IMG/VR virus record: IMGVR_UViG_3300027734_000249
Span: 1 to 28,544 of that record
Direction: 5' to 3' (one strand)
From: a virus
DNA: 28,544 nucleotides
The position numbers and the translations under genes are program-made. Shown in pieces: positions 1 to 6,520 of the stretch. The notes beneath the pieces were generated by a model, which searched no databases, was not told where the DNA came from, and was given only the letters and a program-made list of their open reading frames with translations. The stretch's first letter is position 1, and every line of letters starts with the position of its first letter.

Positions 1-2283
1 AGGTGTGCCTGCATTGGTTGCAATGCCCGCACCATTCTGTGTGGCACTTAATCTAAACGCACTGACACCATCTGTGTAAGTTATGAAATATGTGCCGTTG
101 GCCACACTGGGTGCCAACACTGTAAACGTAATGCCTGTGGGTCTACCACCTGTGGTAACCAGTGCGTCACCAGCACCGTCTACTAGAGAGTATTGTCCAT
201 TGGCTATTGATAGATAATAAGTTGTTGGATTGGTATATCCTGTTATGCTGGGCTTCAGTATCTTTACTGTGATACCTGTGGGTGTTCCAGCCTGTGTTGT
301 TATGCTTTGACCACTTTGTGTTATCAGTGTAAAACTAGTAGTGCCATTGGTTGATCCAATTAGATAAGTTGTAGGATTGGTGTATCCAGTAATTGCTGGT
401 GCCAGAACTTTAACAGTGATACCTGCTAGGCTACCACCAGTTGTTGACAATGGGGCGCCGTTGGTTTCAACTAGAGTAAACGTTGTTGTTCCATTGGTTG
501 CTGAAATAATATAATCTTTGGGACTGGTGTAACCTACAGCACTGGCAATCTGTGTTTGAAATGTCAGCCCCGGTGTTGTTCCACCAAAGGTTAATAAAGG
601 TGTGCCATTGAGTTCTGTTAATGTAAATGTTGTTGTAGTATTTGTAGCACTGATAACATAGGTTGTAGGATTAGTATAACCATTGATCAATGGTGCTTGC
701 ACTTCATAGGTTAATCCAGTGGGCGTGCCTGCTGTAGTAACCAATGCTGTGCCATCTAGTTCTGTTAGTGTAAACGTTGTTGTGCCATTGGTTGTACTGA
801 TAACATATAAACTAGGATCAACATAGCCTGTGATAGTGCCAGTGCCACCCAGAGTGCCTGATATTTTAACTACTTGTCCTGCTGTTAATGTTGATGCTGT
901 GCAACTAAACTGACCTGCTGTGCCTGTAATGGCTACACCAGCCAGTGCTGTCACTGTGGTATTAGTATTAGTGCCTGAAACTATAACTGTTTGTCCAATA
1001 CTTAACGTGCTGGCAGCACAACTGAATTCACCACCACTGCCAGCAATGACTACTCCACTCAGTGTCTGTGGTGTTGCGCTTACTGAACCACTGACGTTGA
1101 CAGTTTGCCCCACTGTGAATGTTGATGCCGCTGAACTGAATGTTCCCTCAAGTCCTGTAATGAACACTGATGACAATGTAGTATCTGTATTAGTGATAGT
1201 GCCTGATATTTCTACGCTTTGTCCTGCTATAATTGTAGTACTGTCACAGGTAAAGTCACCGCCACTGTTGACTATCTTCACATTACTCAGTGTTGTATCA
1301 GTATTGGTAATAGTCCCTGCTACAGTGACGCTTTGTCCTTCAACTAGGTTAAATTGTTCATAGCCCTGAAATGCTTGACTCAGTCGTTCCTGGCTGTTGT
1401 TTACAGTGTAAACACCCACACCACCATTAGTGCCAGATACAAAGGCTGTAATTGTTGTGTTTGCTGTTAGACTGCTGGCTGACAGTGCCATGCCAACTTC
1501 AATAAAGCCTGATGTCACTGATGTCACTGTTAACACAGTGCCTGCACCTGGAGCAGTGCCATCATCAATTGTGCCTACAAAACTGGCAAAACTAGGATTG
1601 TCAAAACTTATTCTACCAGCGTTACCTACAATGTCTACATTGGTTAACTGTTTGGTTGTTGTGTTAGTGTTAGTGCCAGATATTGTAACCTTTTGGTTTA
1701 CCTTTAATACTGCACCATTGGTATAACTGAAGTCACCAGTGTGACTGGTGATTGCTACACCAGTGAGTTCATCTGTTTGATTATCAAAGGTAATTGTTGT
1801 TGTGCCAGCCGCTGAACTAGCCGCAGTGGTCTTTAAACTTACGCCACTGAACTCAGGCCAAAACATGGGAGGATTGGCTTCGTCATTGTAGAAAGGCACA
1901 GTACCATTCCAGGCTTCTGTGATGTTTGTTGCTTGTCCATAAGTGGTAAATGGTCCAGCACCGGGAGTGATATCCTGCCAGGCACTGAGTCCATTGGTAG
2001 CATACCAGTAGCCTTCTGTGGTGGCTGCTACAAAGTAGTAACTATTGTCCTTGCCAGGCTGTGGCTGTCTAAAGCCTGCACTGACATAAGTGGGAGTGCC
2101 AGGTATTGTATCTAAAAACTCTTGATCACCAGCCACTGATCTAATGCCTCTAACGTCTGTTTCAACATTTAAACCAGAATTATATTCATTGGGTCCCAGA
2201 GCCGTTGATGGTACGTCGGGCGTGTAACTCATCTTGGCAAAGGGTATTCTTACTTCTTCATAACTCTTTTTAGGTTGTGGCAT
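1..2283 (-). CDS. Probable tail nozzle/tube protein with two families of tandem repeats (partial, runs off left edge)
   Basis: An ATG at 2283 opens a frame of 761 codons with no stop before the left edge, so the C-terminus is missing. Residues 1-150 look like the start of a podoviral nozzle or tail tubular B-like protein: GLNVETDVRGIRSVAGDQE, then a Tyr/Trp-rich stretch with AWNGTVPFYNDEANPP. Residues about 165-490 carry repeats of about 34 aa around GQxVxVSGTxTNTxTTLS. Residues about 490 to the edge carry six copies of a module of about 49 aa, GYTNPTTYxISxTNGTTTFTL, resembling the FCCH-type beta modules common in phage structural proteins. The SD GAGGA and a CTAAATA element lie just upstream. 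The nozzle role is inferred from the N-terminus and size; a tail fibre or other baseplate protein is possible. Confidence 0.6.
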   Translation of the reverse strand, partial: MPQPKKSYEEVRIPFAKMSYTPDVPSTALGPNEYNSGLNVETDVRGIRSVAGDQEFLDTIPGTPTYVSAGFRQPQPGKDNSYYFVAATTEGYWYATNGLSAWQDITPGAGPFTTYGQATNITEAWNGTVPFYNDEANPPMFWPEFSGVSLKTTAASSAAGTTTITFDNQTDELTGVAITSHTGDFSYTNGAVLKVNQKVTISGTNTNTTTKQLTNVDIVGNAGRISFDNPSFASFVGTIDDGTAPGAGTVLTVTSVTSGFIEVGMALSASSLTANTTITAFVSGTNGGVGVYTVNNSQERLSQAFQGYEQFNLVEGQSVTVAGTITNTDTTLSNVKIVNSGGDFTCDSTTIIAGQSVEISGTITNTDTTLSSVFITGLEGTFSSAASTFTVGQTVNVSGSVSATPQTLSGVVIAGSGGEFSCAASTLSIGQTVIVSGTNTNTTVTALAGVAITGTAGQFSCTASTLTAGQVVKISGTLGGTGTITGYVDPSLYVISTTNGTTTFTLTELDGTALVTTAGTPTGLTYEVQAPLINGYTNPTTYVISATNTTTTFTLTELNGTPLLTFGGTTPGLTFQTQIASAVGYTSPKDYIISATNGTTTFTLVETNGAPLSTTGGSLAGITVKVLAPAITGYTNPTTYLIGSTNGTTSFTLITQSGQSITTQAGTPTGITVKILKPSITGYTNPTTYYLSIANGQYSLVDGAGDALVTTGGRPTGITFTVLAPSVANGTYFITYTDGVSAFRLSATQNGAGIATNAGTP

Positions 2284-2304
2284 TGTGGTGTCCTCTTAAT
2301 CCAA

Positions 2305-2311
2305 TATTTAG
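2305..2311 (-). promoter_or_regulatory. Late-promoter-like CTAAATA element
   Basis: CTAAATA on the minus strand lies 21 nt before the ATG at 2283, in the gap after the 85-aa gene. The spacing leaves room for a short leader containing the SD GAGGA. Assignment rests on recurrence of the element before many genes in the window and on similarity to the T4 late promoter TATAAATA. Confidence 0.5.
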
Positions 2312-2341
2312 CCACGGATAATCTTAGATTTTCTCAAACAA

Positions 2342-2599
2342 TTAATACAGTCTAATCACTGCAAAGTCAGTGGTGTTGAACTCTGTGTTAAGTTTATTAA
2401 CCAAGTTCTCTGCCACCTTCTTAGTGGGAAACTGACATCTAGGATATTTGAAACGTTGTCCTTCCAGTTTCTGTTGTCTTGTTCTCAGCGTAACATGCTG
2501 ACCCTGGTAAGCAATTGAGTAAACATGTTCACTGACTATGATGTCTACGTGATTACATTCACGTTCTGTGCTCATTAGTATGTCTGGTTCTGGTCTCAT
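2342..2599 (-). CDS. Hypothetical protein, 85 aa
   Basis: I do not recognise this protein. It has no signal peptide or membrane segment. The C-terminal part (FPTKKVAENLVNKLNTEFNT) looks like a short helix in a small soluble alpha/beta protein of the kind phages often use as host-takeover or accessory factors. Its ATG at 2599 overlaps the stop of the preceding gene as ATGA, so the two are probably translationally coupled. Confidence 0.7.
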   Translation of the reverse strand: MRPEPDILMSTERECNHVDIIVSEHVYSIAYQGQHVTLRTRQQKLEGQRFKYPRCQFPTKKVAENLVNKLNTEFNTTDFAVIRLY

Positions 2600-2802
2600 A
2601 TCTGTGTAAACCTTTCACTGTATTCTGGATATTTTAATGTAAAGGCCAGTGCGTCTTCATTGGTCATAGTTGCCCATAGGTACTGGAACTCCCAGTCAAA
2701 TCCCGACTTAAATGGATGTTCTTTGTGAAAATCTTTGAGTCTTTGATTAAGCACTTGGTGATTCATGCCTTCATAATCAATGCTTTGTCTTATTTGCATC
2801 AT
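2596..2802 (-). CDS. Hypothetical protein, 68 aa
   Basis: The start chosen is the first of two adjacent ATGs at 2802, because AAGGAGA lies 5 nt upstream (2814-2808). A longer frame back to 2847 would run through the SD and the promoter-like element. The product (MMQIRQSIDYEGMNHQVLNQ...) is acidic/aromatic with no recognised domain. It overlaps the next gene by 4 nt (ATGA). Its ending DALAFTLKYPEYSERFTQI resembles the end of the upstream 257-aa protein (EALAVLNKHPVYTERWNAEFVK), which suggests an ancient duplication of a C-terminal segment. Confidence 0.7.
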   Translation of the reverse strand: MMQIRQSIDYEGMNHQVLNQRLKDFHKEHPFKSGFDWEFQYLWATMTNEDALAFTLKYPEYSERFTQI

Positions 2803-2824
2803 TGCTGTCTCCTTGTTATGTAAG

Positions 2825-2832
2825 TATTTATT
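2825..2832 (-). promoter_or_regulatory. Late-promoter-like AATAAATA element
   Basis: AATAAATA on the minus strand overlaps the TAA stop of the 257-aa gene. It is followed by a leader ending in TAACAAGGAGAC before the ATG at 2802. Nearly the same element and leader occur before the 143-aa gene (4304-4281), which supports a shared regulatory unit. Confidence 0.5.
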
Positions 2833-3601
2833 TAACAAACTCAGCATTCCAGCGTTCTGTGTAAACAGGATGCTTGTTAAGTACTGCCAAGGCTTCTACA
2901 TCAGCGTTCATGGCATATAAATGATTGACTCTGGCTTTGAATTCCTCATACTCATAGTCTATGCCTTCTTGAACAAAATGTTCATTGGTTGTAGGCATGT
3001 AGTAGTCTGGGTCTATGTTAAATGCGTGAGCATAAGTTTTCATATAGACTTTACTCTTACCACCGCCTTTGTTGTCCCACATTTCAATTTTACAGTCATT
3101 TTGATCTATGACAAACTCCAAGGTATCATCGGGCATGATCCAGTGAACCAACCAATATAAACTATTGTCTGGATTGCGTAAGTGTTGCACACGGATCAAA
3201 CTGGGCAGTCTGGGTATGTACCATTTGTGTATGTTCTTACCAGTTTTTTTAAACGTGCCGCTTTGATATTCACTGGGCATGCCTAACAATGGTGGCAGTG
3301 GGCTGGGTCTGTTTACATCATCTTTGATTGTCTGTGCAATGGTTCTCTGTTGTTCATAAAATACTTTACAATCTTTCCAGCGTTGTCTGCGGGCTAGATC
3401 ACTGGGCGGCCAACTCAGTGTGCTTTGCAGTTGCACTGGGCGTGTGGGTGTCAGCATCCATAAGTTTAATTTGTATCTACCAGAATATTCTTTTTTAGTG
3501 TATCGGGTATTGAATCCTGGATCAAACCAGTGGTTGTCCAACATGTTTGGTATGTTGTCTATAATCGTTATTTTCAATTGATTAATCCTTTTGCTTTTCA
3601 T
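2828..3601 (-). CDS. Hypothetical protein, 257 aa
   Basis: Unrecognised. A soluble protein rich in Trp, Tyr and Pro with no signal peptide, membrane segment or obvious catalytic motif. The middle (HKWYIPRLPSLIRVQHLRNP, then WLVHWIMPDDTLEFVI) looks like a beta-rich core, and the C-terminus is helical. The ATG at 3601 is preceded by AAGGAAT at good spacing. It is the first gene after the iteron-like intergenic region and so may be expressed from a promoter within it. Its C-terminal EALAVLNKHPVYTERWN resembles the end of the next protein, DALAFTLKYPEYSERFT. Confidence 0.75.
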   Translation of the reverse strand: MKSKRINQLKITIIDNIPNMLDNHWFDPGFNTRYTKKEYSGRYKLNLWMLTPTRPVQLQSTLSWPPSDLARRQRWKDCKVFYEQQRTIAQTIKDDVNRPSPLPPLLGMPSEYQSGTFKKTGKNIHKWYIPRLPSLIRVQHLRNPDNSLYWLVHWIMPDDTLEFVIDQNDCKIEMWDNKGGGKSKVYMKTYAHAFNIDPDYYMPTTNEHFVQEGIDYEYEEFKARVNHLYAMNADVEALAVLNKHPVYTERWNAEFVK

Positions 3602-3623
3602 TTCTATTCCTTGTCTATGTTAT

Positions 3624-3643
3624 TAGGTCTGCATCTAGTAGTA
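3624..3643 (+). repeat. 20-bp element, copy 1 (inverted relative to copies 2 and 3)
   Basis: Reads TAGGTCTGCATCTAGTAGTA on plus. With copy 2 it forms an almost perfect inverted repeat flanking an AT-rich segment immediately upstream of the 257-aa gene. It could be an operator or an origin iteron. Confidence 0.7.
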
Positions 3644-3674
3644 TATAACAATAAGATGTATATATATATGTTTG

Positions 3675-3694
3675 TATTACTAAATGCAGACCTA
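3675..3694 (-). repeat. 20-bp element, copy 2
   Basis: Reads TAGGTCTGCATTTAGTAATA on minus, differing from copy 1 at two positions. It is followed on plus by a further partial match (tagtaggtct). Confidence 0.7.
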
Positions 3695-3719
3695 GTAGGT
3701 CTTTACAGCATTTGACAAA

Positions 3720-3770
3720 CACGACTTCGTCGTCGCTTCGCCGTTTGGGAGCCCAGGGGGCTTGAAGTCA
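3720..3770. other. GC-rich potential hairpin block
   Basis: Distinctly GC-rich against the AT-rich flanks. It contains ACGAC-TTC-GTCGT (about 3720-3732) and AGCCC-AGG-GGGCT, within a longer GACTTC...GAAGTC pairing. These are partly alternative folds. No long T-run follows on either strand, so it is not a clear terminator; it may be a structured RNA or part of an origin. Confidence 0.4.
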
Positions 3771-3799
3771 TTTTGAGGGATCAGGAGTAAAGGCTTGCT

Positions 3800-3819
3800 T
3801 ATTACTAGTTGTAGACCTA
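3800..3819 (-). repeat. 20-bp element, copy 3
   Basis: Reads TAGGTCTACAACTAGTAATA on minus, 17 of 20 positions identical to copy 2 and in the same orientation. It lies just downstream of the 143-aa gene. Confidence 0.6.
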
Positions 3820-3843
3820 GCCCTGAAAAAAACGCCGGTGATT

Positions 3844-4275
3844 TCATGTTTTAATTTTTGCAAACAGCGTAGTAAACTCAGTGGTTTCAATGATCGTGCC
3901 AGATTCAATAAATTTAATTTCTGGTATTTGGTTGCTGTGTATCTCAGCCATGAGTGTAGTCAATGTTTCAATGCCTGTGCATGTTTTAGGACTTAGGTCT
4001 CTGCGCTTGGGTGTCTGTGATAGTTTATCAATGACGCCTTCACAGAAACTTCTGGGACTGTTATATTGATTGTTTTTCTGTGGCTGTCTCAGCAGTTTTT
4101 CATTGGGTTTATTGAACCATTGATTGAATTCGGGTCTGGGGTCATAGTCCTGTAATAGCATGTAAGCAGTAAGTACCTGGCGTAACCATTGTTGATCCTG
4201 AACGTTCAGTGATCGCAGTGGGTCTCTGGTTTGCACACCCTGTCGCAGTTTATAAGTGATGTGTTCTGTCTTCAC
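3844..4275 (-). CDS. Hypothetical protein, 143 aa
   Basis: Starts at GTG 4275, chosen because AAGGAGA lies 4 nt upstream. The product is a soluble, basic, mostly helical protein (MKTEHITYKLRQGVQTRDPL...), with no recognised domain, signal peptide or catalytic motif. It is the last gene before the iteron-like region, so a role in replication or regulation is possible but not shown. A GATAAATA element 22 nt upstream suggests separate transcription from the coupled operon above it. Confidence 0.7.
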   Translation of the reverse strand: MKTEHITYKLRQGVQTRDPLRSLNVQDQQWLRQVLTAYMLLQDYDPRPEFNQWFNKPNEKLLRQPQKNNQYNSPRSFCEGVIDKLSQTPKRRDLSPKTCTGIETLTTLMAEIHSNQIPEIKFIESGTIIETTEFTTLFAKIKT

Positions 4276-4296
4276 AGTGTCTCCTTGTTAAGTTAG

Positions 4297-4304
4297 TATT
4301 TATC
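4297..4304 (-). promoter_or_regulatory. Late-promoter-like GATAAATA element
   Basis: GATAAATA on minus lies just after the stop of the 193-aa gene. The leader that follows, ending TTAACAAGGAGACA, nearly duplicates the one before the 68-aa gene at 2802. Confidence 0.5.
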
Positions 4305-4306
4305 TA

Positions 4307-4888
4307 TTATAACTCTTTTCCTGTGAGCATTATGTATTCTTCTTTGGAAATGTAATAAAGTTCAGTGGGTTTAGTTTTTAACCAATGATCCAATTTGCCC
4401 ATTGCATTTACAACACCCAATGATATCATGTGTTCAGCCAAATGCTTTTTACCAGGAAATACACCATATTCAGTTGATACAATTGGTTTACATTTTTTTT
4501 TAGCGGCTTCTAAATTTTTTTCATACCAACCATTTTCATTGCGTTTGTTTAGGCCTTTGGCATGAGCATCTTTCCATTTATCAGTTTTAGTAACTTCTTG
4601 AATAATTGCAAGTCTAAATTCTTTATAAATTGGATCAGCATATTGTTGCTTAATAGTCTGTGATTTTTTATCTTGAACAGTTCTATCTTTGGCCATTTCT
4701 TTATTAAGACGAGATCTATTGGCTTGATAGTTTGGATCCTGTTTCTTGGTATTAATAGCACTTTGATTGGCTGCATGCCATGCAGGATCTAAACTACGTT
4801 CACTGATACCAATTTGGTGTTTAGTTGCCTTATAAATTTCAGCAGTTTGACGTTGCTCATCTAAGATTTGTTGTATAGATTTAGTCAT
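4307..4888 (-). CDS. Homing-endonuclease-like DNA-binding protein lacking a visible nuclease domain, 193 aa
   Basis: The first two thirds are lysine- and glutamine-rich, with repeated short elements (DPAWHAANQSAINTKKQDPNYQ, DPIYKEFRLA) recalling the NUMOD3-like DNA-binding modules of phage GIY-YIG and HNH endonucleases. The C-terminus, TEYGVFPGKKHLAEHMISLG then KLDHWLKTKPTELYYIS, matches the typical terminal helix-turn-helix of these proteins (x-P-x-G-V-F-x-S-x-K). No GIY-YIG, HNH or LAGLIDADG motif is visible, so it may be a decayed or repurposed endonuclease. It is more A+T-rich than its neighbours, as expected for a mobile gene. Its start overlaps the ATPase stop (TAATG). Family assignment is from motif memory, not a search. 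Confidence 0.6.
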   Translation of the reverse strand: MTKSIQQILDEQRQTAEIYKATKHQIGISERSLDPAWHAANQSAINTKKQDPNYQANRSRLNKEMAKDRTVQDKKSQTIKQQYADPIYKEFRLAIIQEVTKTDKWKDAHAKGLNKRNENGWYEKNLEAAKKKCKPIVSTEYGVFPGKKHLAEHMISLGVVNAMGKLDHWLKTKPTELYYISKEEYIMLTGKEL

Positions 4889-5745
4889 TATTTCACCTGA
4901 ATGTAATTAGTTGTCCAAATATCAAGATAATCTTTGGGATAACGAACCATGTCCTTGGTCATCTTTTCAGTGAGACTTAGGTTGCGTTCTGTAACTTTAT
5001 CCCAGTGCGTATAGCACCAAGTAGCAATTTGTTCCTTTTGGCTCATTGAAATGTTGGGCATAAACTTTTCGCAGATTTGTTCATTGATAACAACATCAGC
5101 AACATAACCCCAAAGTTCCAAGTTATCCATGCCAATTTCTTTGTATTCTGTTCTACGACGAATAGCATACAGATCTTTGGCTTTGCTATGTTTTGAAGTA
5201 GACGGATCCATGTCATCAACTTCATTGACTGTGGGTAAATGACGATTGGTTAATGTGATAAAAGTTACATCATTCAATGGAACTGTAAAGCCTGCTGATT
5301 CAGGCTGAGCAAAATTTTCAATTGCTTCAATTTGTAAATCTGTACAGAATTTATACAAGCCTTTGGCTACTTTACCATAGCGTAAAATCCTTGTATCATC
5401 AAACATCTTTTTTGCTATATTGACATTACTATCTTCAAAGATAACATCACAGTCATCAAGTACCACTGTAAGATGTTGACCTCGTGCCAAATAGACTGCG
5501 GTGGCAACATCAATGATAAATGATGGCATACTGGCTGTACCATTAAACACCAGCGGTGCATTAGTCATTAATTTTAATGCTTTATCCATTTCAAAACTTT
5601 TACCCAATCCTGGCATACTTGAGACTACAAAATTCTCACGGAATGGATTGTTGTGTAGTGCTTCATTGATCTGTGATCGCAGTGTAGCGCGATGCACTTG
5701 TCCTTTGGCAATGTAGTGTAATTGATCTTTGTTAAATACTTGCAT
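4888..5745 (-). CDS. AAA+ type P-loop ATPase, 285 aa
   Basis: Walker A is SMPGLGKS at residues 43-50 and Walker B is LTVVLDD at 92-98. A sensor-1-like asparagine (TFITLTNRH) lies near 167 and a YAIRRRTEY arginine cluster near 190, in the order expected of AAA+ proteins. The length suits a phage helicase loader (DnaC/gp59-like role) or a recombination or takeover ATPase; no specific family is recognised. It sits in a four-gene operon, overlapping both neighbours by one base (TAATG). Motifs and class are directly visible. The cellular role is not, although the DNA-binding-like downstream neighbour favours work on DNA. Confidence 0.8.
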   Translation of the reverse strand: MQVFNKDQLHYIAKGQVHRATLRSQINEALHNNPFRENFVVSSMPGLGKSFEMDKALKLMTNAPLVFNGTASMPSFIIDVATAVYLARGQHLTVVLDDCDVIFEDSNVNIAKKMFDDTRILRYGKVAKGLYKFCTDLQIEAIENFAQPESAGFTVPLNDVTFITLTNRHLPTVNEVDDMDPSTSKHSKAKDLYAIRRRTEYKEIGMDNLELWGYVADVVINEQICEKFMPNISMSQKEQIATWCYTHWDKVTERNLSLTEKMTKDMVRYPKDYLDIWTTNYIQVK

Positions 5746-5918
5746 TATACTCGCTCCAATTCGTTGTTAAGTTTTTTAGCCAAATCAATCATTTCTTGTT
5801 TATTGCGGCTCATACCTTTAGACCAAAGTTCCAATCCTCCATGAACTTCTACTACCTTCCAAAATGGAATGCCATCTCCGTCACTGCCCACAACTTTGTA
5901 TGTTATAAATTTATTCAT
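5745..5918 (-). CDS. Hypothetical protein, 57 aa
   Basis: A small gene that fits exactly between its neighbours, with TAATG overlaps at both ends (ATG at 5918, TAA at 5747-5745). The product begins MNKFITYKVVGSDGDGIPFW and continues with VVEVHGGLELWSKGMS, then a C-terminal amphipathic helix. It looks like a two- or three-strand sheet plus helix, a common layout for small phage regulators. Function unknown. The tight coupling and conserved reading frame make it very likely real. Confidence 0.8.
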   Translation of the reverse strand: MNKFITYKVVGSDGDGIPFWKVVEVHGGLELWSKGMSRNKQEMIDLAKKLNNELERV

Positions 5919-6226
5919 TATAGCACCTTATAACCAAGTTTGTTACAACTTTCTTGGCTCATTTGAAACATGACTTGAGCATTTCTATTGTTAAGTCCAT
6001 TCCAAAGTCCTTCATAAGCGCGAATTGCTTTGGGGTCATTTTTCATTTGACTGGCAACGGCATTCCAAGTGTTAATATTTTTATTAGATATTTGCTTGTC
6101 TTGATTTAAGATCAACATACAACTTCCAAGTTGGAAACTGCGGCTATTGAATTCTTTAAGAATATCCTGTGCCTGTGTGGCTGTTACAGAACCTGCAATA
6201 ACTAAAAGTGTTAAAAGTTTTTTCAT
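5918..6226 (-). CDS. Small exported protein with Sec signal peptide, 102 aa
   Basis: The N-terminus MKKLLTLLVIAGSVTATQAQ is a classic Sec signal: two lysines, a hydrophobic core, and predicted cleavage after TQA near residue 19. The mature protein of about 83 aa has two cysteines (36 and 94) that could form a disulfide in the periplasm. It has no lipobox or recognised domain. The ATG at 6226 has the SD AGAGGA and lies downstream of an extended -10 promoter with a leader of about 50 nt. It heads a coupled operon. Candidate roles are superinfection exclusion, envelope modification or lysis control; none is shown. Confidence 0.8.
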   Translation of the reverse strand: MKKLLTLLVIAGSVTATQAQDILKEFNSRSFQLGSCMLILNQDKQISNKNINTWNAVASQMKNDPKAIRAYEGLWNGLNNRNAQVMFQMSQESCNKLGYKVL

Positions 6227-6279
6227 AATATCCTCTGTGTGTTAAGTGTGTTATGTAGCATTATCGCTGACATGTATCA

Positions 6280-6288
6280 ATTATAGCA
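6280..6288 (-). promoter_or_regulatory. Sigma70-type extended -10 promoter
   Basis: The minus strand reads TGCTATAAT: a perfect TATAAT -10 at 6285-6280 preceded by the extended -10 TGn. No good -35 is visible at 17 nt, as is usual for extended -10 promoters. It lies downstream of the terminator at 6386-6355 and 54 nt before the first ATG of the 6226-4307 operon, suggesting host RNA polymerase transcribes that operon. Confidence 0.7.
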
Positions 6289-6354
6289 CAGGCAGGAATA
6301 AACGCCTAATTATTTGGATTATTTACGGTGTTGTATTTTTGCAACACTTCAGCC

Positions 6355-6386
6355 AAAGAAAAAGCCCTAGATGCGAAACTAGGGCT
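6355..6386 (-). terminator. Rho-independent terminator
   Basis: On minus, AGCCCTAG pairs with CTAGGGCT (8 perfect bp, 8-nt loop, 6386-6363) and is followed directly by TTTTCTTT. It closes transcription arriving from the structural genes and from the CTAAATA element at 6527, and insulates the promoter at 6280. Confidence 0.85.
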
Positions 6387-6515
6387 AATTCCCGAATCAC
6401 CTTACCCTACAAACAATATTGGAGATTAAACGTATGACAACGGTGATTCTAACAAGGATAATAACAACAACAGACCTACTCTAATGGCCGTAAGGGATAT
6501 GAATCTGCCGCTGTC
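6355..6515 (-). ncRNA. Candidate structured small RNA, about 160 nt
   Basis: The gap between the 186-aa gene and the 102-aa gene has a CTAAATA element at 6527-6521, then about 130 nt with no convincing ORF, then the strong terminator. Within it GAATCACC (6449-6442) pairs with GGTGATTC (6401-6394), an 8-bp perfect stem next to the terminator hairpin. The only ORF is 13 codons (starting MTAADSYP). It does not fold as a tRNA. This layout suits a small RNA, but a 3' UTR of the upstream gene is an alternative. Confidence 0.4.
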
Positions 6516-6520
6516 ATAGT

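Larger units (their letters stand above)
3602..3843. other. Intergenic region with three copies of a 20-bp element, an AT tract and GC-rich hairpins
   Basis: No convincing gene lies in these 242 bases. They hold three copies of TAGGTCTrCAwyTAGTArTA: 3624-3643 on plus, and 3675-3694 and 3800-3819 on minus. An alternating TATATATATA tract sits between the first two. A GC-rich block with potential hairpins lies at 3720-3770, and a run of seven T on the minus strand lies near 3825-3832. The combination resembles an iteron-type replication origin or a complex operator; neither is shown by the sequence alone. Confidence 0.55.

Noticed and set aside
1-1345. Regular repeats as a CRISPR array
   Set aside because: The repeats are in-frame protein modules of about 34 and 49 aa without unique spacers of constant length, inside one open frame.
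920-2115. Plus-strand open frames opposite the left-edge tail protein
   Set aside because: They mirror a minus frame open for 761 codons with a good start and SD; their composition is that of antisense Thr/Gly-rich codons and they have no SD.
3530-3715. 61-codon plus-strand frame across the iteron-like region
   Set aside because: Half lies opposite the start of the 257-aa gene, the other half is in the AT tract and repeats, and no ribosome site is present.
3820-3843. Run of seven T after the 143-aa gene as a terminator
   Set aside because: CACCGGCG before the T-run does not form a convincing stem, so only a T tract is seen.
4307-4888. Active GIY-YIG or HNH nuclease
   Set aside because: No GIY, YIG, HNH or LAGLIDADG signature is present in the 193 residues; only DNA-binding-type parts are seen.
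6246-6437. 63-codon plus-strand frame
   Set aside because: It runs through the minus-strand promoter and terminator, has no SD, and its product resembles nothing.
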